From CAYUCE01 sp964443275 (GTDB taxonomy: Bacteria; Bipolaricaulota; Bipolaricaulia; CAYUCE01): DNA of 32,534 nucleotides. The first letter of the stretch is position 1, and each line of letters begins with the position of its first letter. Where the stretch lies: assembly GCA_964443275.1 (NCBI GenBank), contig CAYUCE010000019.1, positions 1-32,534 on the forward strand, read 5' to 3'. The notes beneath the pieces were generated by a model, which was not told where the DNA came from, did no database searches, and saw nothing but the letters and a program-made list of their open reading frames with translations. A program made the translations under genes and the position numbers. Positions 14,477-21,621 of this stretch are shown one piece after another.

Positions 14477-16534
14477 TTAAAACTCACACTCTAAACTGGC
14501 GGTAAAGGAAACTATTTGCTCATCGTTATACGGGTTGTGAGGATAATTTTTATCGGTATATTCAACCGAAGTCCTAAGCTTCGTACCTTCCAGTATCTCT
14601 TCTTCCATGGTTATTTCTAATGTATGAGAGCTTAAATTTTTAATTGAATCATGGGGATAATTTTTTGTCTGGGTTTCCCATAATATGGAGACACCCGATC
14701 CGAATTCCATTTCGATGTCTGCTGTCCTCTTCAACCAATCCTTAGAGGGATTTGAGGGGTAAGCTTTGTGATAATGTTCCCAATCTACGTCTAAAGGACC
14801 CAATCCCACTTCTACTTTTTGCTTGGTGTTGATATAATCCTTGTAAGAAGCATTAGGATATGAGAGGTGCACTTTTTGGGAAGAAAATGAGAAATCTAGC
14901 GACTTTAGGGCCGGTTCTAGTTCTATTTCCCACTGGTTCTTCAATTTATCATAAACCGGGTTCCGGGGATAGGCGGTGGCCTCCTTAGTCCAGGACCCCT
15001 CAATACTATTCTCGCCAAATTGGTGAGAATAGTCGATTTCACCCATCTGGATAGTTCTGTCCTTTTCACTGTCCGTGGGGCGCCTTCTCACCTTTCGCTT
15101 TAAAGCTAGATCCAATTCGCCACCCTTCCAAGGGAACTGAAATTGAGCAGAAAATTCCACCGTCCACCTGTGTCTGCGGGGAAGGATTTCTTTTGCCTTC
15201 TCGATCAGCTTCTCGGCCAGTACCAAATCTAGATTGTCCTCAAAAAACTGATCTTCAACCTCCTCTATGAAGTCCTCTAGGCTATCCACCGCCTCTTCTC
15301 TTTGGTCCTCTTTTAGATAGGATAACGCTCCCTCCTCTTCATCTAAGTTTTCAATCAAAGCTTCTTCCATATCTCCAGGGAGGTCCTGCCCTTCGATGTA
15401 GGCTATTAAATGGTTGATGGCTTGTATGGATGATTTAACTTTCGCCGGCTCGATTTCACTATCTATGTAGTTAGGATAAAGACTCTTTTGCCAGTCCATA
15501 GCACCAGCCAGCTCGCATGAATCAAATTCTTTTTCCCATTTCAACTCTACTTGGTCGGTCAACCGATCATAAGTATCTTTTAGGGGGTCCAAATAGCCCC
15601 GGTTTTGGAATTGATAGGTAAATGATCCAGCCCAGTCCGTCCCTTCCGGGGAGAGATCAAATCCTAAATCAGTAGTGACTTGATCCTTGCTAGGCGCTGT
15701 ATGGTCTGTCTTCTCCCATCCGGTTTCTAGTCCAATTTGGACATCGGAATAGTTTATGAAAGAACTTACCTCCAGCCCTCTTTCTGTGTGGGCATCACTC
15801 ATCAAACGTATGATGTAGTCCGCCTTGTTCCTAATCCGGTCTGCCTCCACCCTTTTTATTTCCTTACCTTTATACTTTAAAGTGACCGCCAGTAGATCAT
15901 GCAGCCCAGATATGGCACCTACGCGGTCTCCGTCCGTTAAAAGAAGGACCAAACTTCTTAATTTTGAAGCTAGTTCATCCTTGATCTCATCCTTGGCATG
16001 AAGCCTGACCTTGCCCATCATATATTCCAAATAATCGTATTTTTTCTCGATTGACTTCGCCATTTTTAGTACAGAGGCTATCTTTTTTTCATACTGATAT
16101 TCGCTTTCCTCAATACGGTCTATGAAATTATCTTCTAGCTGATCTACGATGTTTTCCATACAATCTTCCAAATCACCTATATCAATTGGCTCCCCCATAT
16201 TCCTGATCTCCTGAAGCCCGTCCCCAACCTCGTTTAAAGCCTTACCTAAATCCTTTACCAATCCTCCATAACTGTTTCTCAGACCACCAAGCTCTTTGCT
16301 AAGCTCGCTTACCGTATCTAGCCGCCAGGTGCTCATAACCTGCTTAAAATCCGGATCGATTTCCAGATTTAAATCAAAGATTGAAAAACCAAAGGATAAG
16401 TCCGAAGCAAAGGTAAGCAAATCTTTATCCAATCCTAGGATATCCCTTGTCTTCTCCAATTCGCTAGATTGCTCGAAAGTTACAACCCGAGCCGAGATAG
16501 GAAAAGCGATAAGTAAACAAAAGAGTACATACAA
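14477..16534 (-). CDS. Exported protein with helical modules and repeated strand segments, barrel-like
   Basis: I do not recognise this 685-residue protein as a named family. Residues 1-15 look like the tail of a signal peptide. Residues 60-180 are predicted helical/coiled. Residues about 186-246 and 364-452 are two helical modules (LLLTDGDRVGAISGLHDLL; EEAVDSLEDFIEEVEDQF) resembling FIMAH-type domains. The rest is alternating strand-like sequence. From residue 520 a K.xYPxN motif recurs at Y522, Y559, Y592, Y626 and Y664 (33-38 residues apart), with earlier relatives near 314 and 353. The chain ends in Phe, as BAM-assembled outer-membrane barrels do. The TTG start has no ribosome site; an ATT 12 codons upstream has one and would complete the signal peptide. 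Outer-membrane location is inference. Confidence 0.8.
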   Translation of the reverse strand: MYVLFCLLIAFPISARVVTFEQSSELEKTRDILGLDKDLLTFASDLSFGFSIFDLNLEIDPDFKQVMSTWRLDTVSELSKELGGLRNSYGGLVKDLGKALNEVGDGLQEIRNMGEPIDIGDLEDCMENIVDQLEDNFIDRIEESEYQYEKKIASVLKMAKSIEKKYDYLEYMMGKVRLHAKDEIKDELASKLRSLVLLLTDGDRVGAISGLHDLLAVTLKYKGKEIKRVEADRIRNKADYIIRLMSDAHTERGLEVSSFINYSDVQIGLETGWEKTDHTAPSKDQVTTDLGFDLSPEGTDWAGSFTYQFQNRGYLDPLKDTYDRLTDQVELKWEKEFDSCELAGAMDWQKSLYPNYIDSEIEPAKVKSSIQAINHLIAYIEGQDLPGDMEEALIENLDEEEGALSYLKEDQREEAVDSLEDFIEEVEDQFFEDNLDLVLAEKLIEKAKEILPRRHRWTVEFSAQFQFPWKGGELDLALKRKVRRRPTDSEKDRTIQMGEIDYSHQFGENSIEGSWTKEATAYPRNPVYDKLKNQWEIELEPALKSLDFSFSSQKVHLSYPNASYKDYINTKQKVEVGLGPLDVDWEHYHKAYPSNPSKDWLKRTADIEMEFGSGVSILWETQTKNYPHDSIKNLSSHTLEITMEEEILEGTKLRTSVEYTDKNYPHNPYNDEQIVSFTASLECEF

Positions 16535-16567
16535 AAGATAAGAAGTAAAATATTTTGCCCGGTGAGA

Positions 16568-16588
16568 AATAGGTTACAAACCCTCCTT
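16568..16588 (-). promoter_or_regulatory. Shine-Dalgarno and possible ATT start for the barrel-like gene
   Basis: On the minus strand AAGGAGGG (16581-16588) is a near-perfect ribosome site. Ten bases on is an ATT (16568-16570) in frame with the gene, 12 codons before its TTG. Starting there adds ISHRAKYFTSYL, giving the basic n-region the signal peptide otherwise lacks. An in-frame stop just upstream (TAA at 16571-16573) excludes earlier starts, and no ATG or GTG lies between. Confidence 0.45.
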
Positions 16589-16605
16589 TAGGGTTATTTT
16601 AAACT

Positions 16606-16634
16606 ATAATATTATAAAAGAGAAAATTTGTCAA
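16606..16634 (-). promoter_or_regulatory. Consensus promoter of the barrel-like gene
   Basis: On the minus strand a perfect TTGACA (16629-16634), a 17-bp spacer and TATTAT (16606-16611). A transcript start near 16599 puts the AAGGAGGG at 16581-16588 inside a leader of about 30 nt. Confidence 0.75.
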
Positions 16635-16653
16635 GAAATAGGTGAGATTATAG

Positions 16654-17586
16654 TTAAAACAACCTTATAGAAGGGTTAAATCCACGATATAAGCCCAAAT
16701 CCCTGGCCGTTTCGATAGTTTGTATGAATTCTTCTCTGGTGGGGCGCCGATCCAGCTCCTTGTACTCACCGGCTCGGTAGAAGGGTCGGTACTGATCCAT
16801 TATATTTACGTAAGTTTGAACCGAAAGATCCTTGGCAATAAATTCAAGCACTTTACGGGACCCGGCTATATTATTGGGTAAAACCAGATGCCTAATTAAT
16901 AGACCCCGGGTGGCAACTTGATTCTCAATTTGTAAATCGCCCACCTGCCTGTACATTTCTTTAATTGCCTGTTTAGCTTTTGTGAAATACTGGGGGGCAT
17001 CTGAATAGATTGAACCATTCTGGTCGTTACCGTACTTGAAATCGGGCATGTATATGTCCACTACGCCTTCGAGAAGTTTGATAACTTCCGGTGATTCATA
17101 TCCTCCGCAGTTCCAGACGATGGGTATCTCCAGGCCGTCTTGAGCAGCCAGCATTACTGCTTTAACTAACTGAGGAGCAAAGTGGGTGGGGGTAACAAAA
17201 TTTATGTTGTGACAACCTCTTTTTTGTAAATTGAGCATACGAGAGGCAAGCTCTTGGGGAGTAATAAAATCTCCTCTACCCAACTGCGACAAGGAATAGT
17301 TTTGACAGAAAACACAATGTAAGTTGCAATTAGTCAAAAAGACCGTTCCCGAGCCATTTCTTCCCACCAGAGGAGGCTCCTCACCGAAGTGGGGCCCTAC
17401 ACTGGATATTTTCAGTTTGGCACCTGACTTACAGCTTCCCTCCTCGCCTTCTAGGCGCCTGGCTCGGCATTTTTTGGGACAGAGGACGCAAAGCTCCAAG
17501 AGCTTGTATAATTTATCAACCTTGTTTTGAAACCCGTTAGCAGAAAGTTTTACATAGGCGGGTTTAAAATCAGTCTCCTCCAGCAT
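16654..17586 (-). CDS. Radical SAM protein, COG1313/PflX-like
   Basis: A 310-residue radical SAM enzyme of the group distantly related to pyruvate-formate-lyase activases (PflX/COG1313). An N-terminal Cys cluster C33-x2-C36-x3-C40 with C52 (CVLCPKKCRARR...GSC) precedes the SAM-cluster motif C87-x3-C91-x2-C94 (CNLHCVFCQNYSLSQ). NFVTPTHFAPQ, WNCGGYES and VDIYMPDFKYG are family-typical. The substrate is not established. A glycyl-radical target is not visible nearby. It overlaps the DUF2270 gene by 17 bp and is presumably co-transcribed with it. No ribosome site precedes the ATG; GGAGGAG lies just inside the gene. Confidence 0.88.
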   Translation of the reverse strand: MLEETDFKPAYVKLSANGFQNKVDKLYKLLELCVLCPKKCRARRLEGEEGSCKSGAKLKISSVGPHFGEEPPLVGRNGSGTVFLTNCNLHCVFCQNYSLSQLGRGDFITPQELASRMLNLQKRGCHNINFVTPTHFAPQLVKAVMLAAQDGLEIPIVWNCGGYESPEVIKLLEGVVDIYMPDFKYGNDQNGSIYSDAPQYFTKAKQAIKEMYRQVGDLQIENQVATRGLLIRHLVLPNNIAGSRKVLEFIAKDLSVQTYVNIMDQYRPFYRAGEYKELDRRPTREEFIQTIETARDLGLYRGFNPSIRLF

Positions 17587-18310
17587 TTTCGGGTTCCCAA
17601 TCGTATTCAGGCTCTTCTTCGCTGATTGCTCCCATATATTCCCTTTCCTTCTTCCGCCCCCACAGCGAAAATAAAACCATAAAAAGTATAATTCCCCCCG
17701 CTAAGGGCATAACTATAATACCGGGAATGGCCCCGATCTGCGCCCTTTTCATCATAACTTGTAAAGAATCCGTTCCAGTAGGATGATGCCACAACTTCAT
17801 CAACCAGGCAACGAAGATGGTCAAAAACAACCATAAATAAACCCGGTGCAGACGATGGGAGACGGCTTGTAGGTGAGAGATCTTATGCTTGGGCCTCCTC
17901 AAGTCTTCGGCCAGCATCTCCTTCCATTTCTTGCTCACCTCTCCCTTGGTAGGATGTAGCATCTGGGCGATGAAATTTTCCTCAATAACCTGTACTCGGG
18001 AGCGCCATACCTCATAGGCCCGATATCTTCTGGCTTCTATATATAAAAAAGCAAAGATAAGCAAAGTTGAAAGCAGAAGAAGTAGATGGGTATTAGCCGG
18101 CGAGGAGAAAGTCCAGGTGATTATGGCCGCAGTTAAAACGATAGCATAGTTGGGCGTTTCATCCATCCGCATCCGCCAAGTATTGGCCCTTTGCACCTCA
18201 CCGCGGTAAAGATGGACCAACACCGTATTTAACTGTCCGGCTCTCTTGGTGAGCTCCTCTTCTCTCTTCGAGACTTCCTCATCAGCGGACATAGCATTAA
18301 TTCTCTTCAT
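17570..18310 (-). CDS. DUF2270 integral membrane protein
   Basis: A 246-residue protein with the DUF2270 hallmarks: LVHLYRGEVQRANTWRMRMD (31-50), then two membrane helices (about 55-68 and 75-91), IEARRYRAYEVWRSRVQVIE, a helix near 158-170 and another near 195-215, with an acidic C-terminal tail (EEEPEYDWEPENAGGD). Function of the family is unknown. It heads the operon with the radical SAM gene. The promoter's TATAAT lies only 5 bp before the ATG, so the transcript probably starts at or just inside the start codon; an ATG at codon 7 is an alternative start. No Shine-Dalgarno is present. Confidence 0.87.
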   Translation of the reverse strand: MKRINAMSADEEVSKREEELTKRAGQLNTVLVHLYRGEVQRANTWRMRMDETPNYAIVLTAAIITWTFSSPANTHLLLLLSTLLIFAFLYIEARRYRAYEVWRSRVQVIEENFIAQMLHPTKGEVSKKWKEMLAEDLRRPKHKISHLQAVSHRLHRVYLWLFLTIFVAWLMKLWHHPTGTDSLQVMMKRAQIGAIPGIIVMPLAGGIILFMVLFSLWGRKKEREYMGAISEEEPEYDWEPENAGGD

Positions 18311-18315
18311 TTCGT

Positions 18316-18343
18316 ATTATATAGCAAAGAAACGCGTTTGCAA
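18316..18343 (-). promoter_or_regulatory. Promoter abutting the DUF2270 start codon
   Basis: On the minus strand TTGCAA (18338-18343), a 16-bp spacer and a perfect TATAAT (18316-18321). Only 5 bases separate the -10 from the ATG at 18310, which implies a leaderless message or use of the ATG at codon 7. Confidence 0.65.
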
Positions 18344-18435
18344 GAAATCACCTTATAGAGACCCGTTTAAAAATAACTTTGTAACAATCGCCGATCAAAA
18401 CAAAATTTATCATCAACAATCCAATCAGTAAGCCA

Positions 18436-19110
18436 ATGGAAAAGACAATCGTTTCCTGGAGCGGAGGTAAGGACAGCGCATACGCTCTTTATAAAGTTAA
18501 AGAGGAGGGCAAATTCCGCATATGCGGCCTTCTTACTACCCTGTCCAAAAAATACGGAAGAAGCAGTATGCACGGGATAAGAAGTGGATTAATCAAGCAG
18601 CAGACAAGGTCTTTAGGAATCCCCTTAAATAAAATATTCTTACCCCACGACTGTTCCAACCGCGACTACGGAAAAATTATGCAAAAGACCTTAGAAGAGT
18701 ATAAAAATCAGGGGATAGAAAGTATGGTCTTTGCGGATATTTTCCTGGAAGAGGTTCGAAATTATCGAGAGGAGAACCTAAAAGCTGCCGGCTTCAAAGG
18801 CTATTGGCCCTTATGGAAAGAAGAAAGCTATAAAATCCTACGAAAGTTTTTAAATAAAGGGTTTAAAGCAACTGTGGTGTGCGTGGATGCAGAAAAGCTG
18901 GGTCGGTCCTTTGCAGGAAAAGAATTAGACTATAAATTCTTAAATGACCTCCCACCGGATATCGACCCTTGTGGAGAAAACGGAGAATATCATACCTTTG
19001 TCTGGGACGGGCCAATATTTAGCCGTCCGATTCAGTTTAAGAAAGGTGAGATAGTAAAACGAAAAATAGGGGAAAAAACTTTCTATTACTGCGATATCAT
19101 AGATAAGTAA
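18436..19110 (+). CDS. Dph6-like ATP pyrophosphatase (adenine nucleotide alpha hydrolase)
   Basis: A 224-residue member of the MJ0570/Dph6-related ATP-PPase family. The PP-loop SWSGGKDSAYALYK (7-20) binds ATP and is intact. MHGIRSGLIKQQTRSLGIP, MVFADIFLEEVRNYREENLKAAG, and the C-terminal GENGEYHTFVWDGP are characteristic. In archaea and eukaryotes the family includes diphthamide synthetase. Bacteria lack diphthamide on EF-G, so the bacterial substrate is unknown, though an ATP-dependent amidation is likely. The start is the ATG at 18436 with no ribosome site. It is divergent from the DUF2270 gene and 44 bp ahead of an alpha/beta hydrolase. Confidence 0.87.
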   Translation: MEKTIVSWSGGKDSAYALYKVKEEGKFRICGLLTTLSKKYGRSSMHGIRSGLIKQQTRSLGIPLNKIFLPHDCSNRDYGKIMQKTLEEYKNQGIESMVFADIFLEEVRNYREENLKAAGFKGYWPLWKEESYKILRKFLNKGFKATVVCVDAEKLGRSFAGKELDYKFLNDLPPDIDPCGENGEYHTFVWDGPIFSRPIQFKKGEIVKRKIGEKTFYYCDIIDK

Positions 19111-19154
19111 TGCTACTTCGAATCTTACATCAAATCAAAAAAGCATTTTAAGCT

Positions 19155-19997
19155 ATGAGCAATATAACGGAAGGTTATCTTATTAATATAGGAGAAGGTG
19201 AAATCTTTTATCGTTTTACAGAGGGGAAACCCTGGATTGTGTACTTACACGGATTCGTAGGGAACATGACCGGCCTTAAAAAGCAAAGGGAATACTTTAC
19301 CCGCAAGGGATTTGGTGAGTTAGCAATAGATCTTCGGGGAAACGGTAAGTCTTTCAAATCCAAAAAAGAGGAAGATTACAAGCTGGAGAGATTTACGGAT
19401 GATCTTCTAAAAGCTCTAAAGGAACTAAAAATTGAAAAATTTCATCTTTTGAGACACTCCATGGGTACCATGGTTGCTCAAGCCTTTGCCGTTAAGTATC
19501 CACAAAAGGTAACTTCCTTGATCCTTATCGGTTCCTTTTTCAGCCTGACTCAAGCCTTGGGCTGGAAAAGCAAATTGCTTTCACTTTTTAAGCTTCCGGT
19601 AAAAGCTACCACGGGTTTACTGGACTTGATTAGTGAGTCCAGCCGGGAATCAACTTACTACCCCGACTTTAGCCGGGATTATGGTAAAAACGCAGAATGG
19701 AAGAAACTTTTCCAGGATATTTATAATCAAGTTCGGGCCTTTGGTAGTTCACCGCTGGTTCAAGGTTGTGCTTTACTAAGTTGGAATACGAAAGATGTAG
19801 CTCATCAGATTAAAGTTCCCACTTTGCTAATCCACGGATCTAGTGACGACATAATTCCGGTGGAGATGGCTTACAAATTGAAGAACTTAATACCCGGCTC
19901 GAATTTAGTAATTTTGGACGGAGCTCATATGGTCCAGGCCAGCAACCCTAGGAAAGTAAATCAGGCTATAGAAGATTTTATTTACAGTCCAAAATAA
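19155..19997 (+). CDS. Alpha/beta hydrolase
   Basis: A 280-residue alpha/beta-hydrolase-fold protein. The oxyanion-loop motif YLHGFVGN is at 30-37 and the strand-4 motif DLRGNGKS at 59-66. The nucleophile elbow is RHSMGT with S102. The acid is in HGSSDDIIP near 227-235 and the His in GAHMVQ near 257. One oddity is Arg100, where the family normally has Gly in GHSMG; the sharp turn usually needs a small residue there. A lid insertion occupies about 130-190. There is no ribosome binding site. Substrate unknown. A second, only distantly related hydrolase follows. Confidence 0.88.
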   Translation: MSNITEGYLINIGEGEIFYRFTEGKPWIVYLHGFVGNMTGLKKQREYFTRKGFGELAIDLRGNGKSFKSKKEEDYKLERFTDDLLKALKELKIEKFHLLRHSMGTMVAQAFAVKYPQKVTSLILIGSFFSLTQALGWKSKLLSLFKLPVKATTGLLDLISESSRESTYYPDFSRDYGKNAEWKKLFQDIYNQVRAFGSSPLVQGCALLSWNTKDVAHQIKVPTLLIHGSSDDIIPVEMAYKLKNLIPGSNLVILDGAHMVQASNPRKVNQAIEDFIYSPK

Positions 19998-20016
19998 ACT
20001 TGCCATTTGACCTTCG

Positions 20017-20033
20017 AGCGATGATCACTCGCT
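20017..20033 (+). terminator. Weak hairpin between the two hydrolase genes
   Basis: AGCGA (20017-20021) pairs with TCGCT (20029-20033) around a 7-nt loop, followed by TTAAATA. The stem is short and the T-run poor, so this is at best a weak terminator. Confidence 0.25.
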
Positions 20034-20081
20034 TTAAATAAGATAGCAAGCAATACCTAAGATCAATAAAGGGTGATATTT

Positions 20082-20825
20082 ATGAAAAGCGAGAAAAAAT
20101 TTATCAAAACTAGTGATGAAGATAAGATAGCAGCGGTAATCCATTATCCCCATCAACAAATTAAAGGCTCTGTTTTGCTCCAGCACGGCTTCTTTTCAAA
20201 CAAAGAAGGAAGGTACAAAAAAAGAGCTAATTATTTAGCCAGAAATGGCTATAAAGCAGTGAGATTCGACCGCCGGGGATACGGGGAATCGGACCTATCT
20301 TTTAACCAATTTAATACCACCACCGGAATTGAGGACACCGTAACTATAATCGATCGCCTAGAAAAGGAAGGTAAAGAAAATTTCGCCATTTACGGATCAA
20401 GCTTCGGAGGATTTATAGGCATTTTCGCCGCCCAAGATCCCCGGATCGATGCTTTGGTTCTAAGATCGCCGGTTACCTACACGGACGGAATATTTGATGA
20501 CCTAAGAAGTGAAGTCAAAAAGCAGGGTAAAGTTGAGCTTGAAGAAATGAATCATCAGTATATGGATAAAAGCTTCTTTGCGGATTTTGACACCTATAAC
20601 GTAGAATCTATATTGGATAAGATTAAGGTTCCCACCCTAATTTTCCACGGCACAGCCGATGAAGTTGTCCCCTTTGAATATTCCAGACGTTTCTACCAGA
20701 ACTTAAACACAAAGAAGAAATTAGTAGAAATCGATGGGGCAGGGCATATTTTTGACGTTGAGCATGATCACGTTACCTTAGAAAAGACCATCTCCTGGCT
20801 TTCCAAACATCTCAATTCATGGTGA
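20082..20825 (+). CDS. Alpha/beta hydrolase, serine aminopeptidase/esterase-like
   Basis: A 247-residue alpha/beta hydrolase of the S9/S33-like 'DUF1749/BAAT-type' size class. Visible motifs are LLQHGFFSNKEGRY (oxyanion region), RFDRRGYGESD, the nucleophile elbow YGSSFGGFIG, HGTADEVVP with the catalytic Asp, and GAGHIFD with the catalytic His. All three catalytic residues are present. The ATG at 20082 is chosen because AGGGTGA lies just upstream; an in-frame GTG at 20073 falls inside that site. It is cytoplasmic, with no signal peptide. Substrate unknown; likely an acyl ester or peptide. Confidence 0.88.
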   Translation: MKSEKKFIKTSDEDKIAAVIHYPHQQIKGSVLLQHGFFSNKEGRYKKRANYLARNGYKAVRFDRRGYGESDLSFNQFNTTTGIEDTVTIIDRLEKEGKENFAIYGSSFGGFIGIFAAQDPRIDALVLRSPVTYTDGIFDDLRSEVKKQGKVELEEMNHQYMDKSFFADFDTYNVESILDKIKVPTLIFHGTADEVVPFEYSRRFYQNLNTKKKLVEIDGAGHIFDVEHDHVTLEKTISWLSKHLNSW

Positions 20826-20862
20826 GATAAGATAAATTTGATCGAGGCTCGTTTATAAGATT

Positions 20863-20892
20863 TTGACAGTCTGTAACTACTTTTCATAGAAT
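20863..20892 (+). promoter_or_regulatory. Promoter of the response-regulator gene
   Basis: A perfect TTGACA (20863-20868), an 18-bp spacer and TAGAAT (20887-20892). Transcription from about 20899 gives a 44-nt leader without a clear Shine-Dalgarno. The leader contains an 18-codon frame (20921-20974) that overlaps the regulator's start in another frame. Confidence 0.65.
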
Positions 20893-20942
20893 TAAGAAGC
20901 GAAGCGTCTTCCTTTTGACCATGGCTGAGAACCAAATTATCA

Positions 20943-21608
20943 ATGTCTCAAATAAAAGTTCTACTCGCAGATGACCATACCGTAGTCCGACAGGGAATTA
21001 AGTCCATACTAAATTGCGAATCGGACATGGAGGTGATAGCCGAAGCCGCAGACGGAAGAGAAGCCTTACAGACTATCGAGGAGACAAGCCCAGATGTGGC
21101 GGTAATGGATATCTCTATGCCCAAATTAAACGGCCTGGAAGCCTCCCGGCGCATCTTAAAATCCTATCCACAAATCAAAGTTATACTACTTTCCATGTAC
21201 AAAGAGGAAGAATATGCAAAAGAAGCGGTTAAAACCGGGGTACACGGCTATATACTAAAGGATAACGCTGTAGAAGAGCTAACGGAAGCGATCCGAAAAG
21301 TGGTAAACGATGACTATTACTTCGCTCCGGCCATACTTAAATCCATAGTTTCTTCCTATCGTGAAGGGCTAAAGGTCGGTGAAGAAGAAAAGTTCGAAAC
21401 ACTTACCGACCGGGAGCGGGAAGTACTGCAGCTAATTGCAGAAGGAAATACCAACCAGGAGATCGCTCAGATCATTTCCAGGTCAAAAGAGACGGTTAGA
21501 ACCCACAGAGCCAACATAATGAAAAAGCTCGAAATTCACTCTGTACCCGGCTTGGTAAAATTTGCGGTAAAAAAAGGTATTATCTCACCCCAACTTAAAG
21601 AAGAGTAA
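20943..21608 (+). CDS. NarL/LuxR-family response regulator
   Basis: A 221-residue two-component regulator. The receiver domain (1-120) has the acidic pair D10-D11, phospho-acceptor D56 (VMDISMP) and K106 (YILKDN). The C-terminal LuxR-type HTH begins LTDREREVLQLIAEGNTNQEIA and contains SRSKETVRTHRANIMKKL, the recognition helix region. It should bind DNA when phosphorylated. No histidine kinase gene lies in the window, so it is an orphan here. It has its own strong promoter, and a Tat-type exported protein gene follows after only 13 bp, which suggests a functional pair. Confidence 0.93.
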   Translation: MSQIKVLLADDHTVVRQGIKSILNCESDMEVIAEAADGREALQTIEETSPDVAVMDISMPKLNGLEASRRILKSYPQIKVILLSMYKEEEYAKEAVKTGVHGYILKDNAVEELTEAIRKVVNDDYYFAPAILKSIVSSYREGLKVGEEEKFETLTDREREVLQLIAEGNTNQEIAQIISRSKETVRTHRANIMKKLEIHSVPGLVKFAVKKGIISPQLKEE

Positions 21609-21621
21609 TTAACGGCTTTGA

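Noticed and set aside
16654..17586. AmmeMemoRadiSam radical SAM partner of the AMMECR1 gene
   Set aside because: The N-terminal CVLCPKKCRARR and CNLHCVFCQNYSLSQ pattern fits the COG1313/PflX group better, and the gene is 12 kb away on the other strand.
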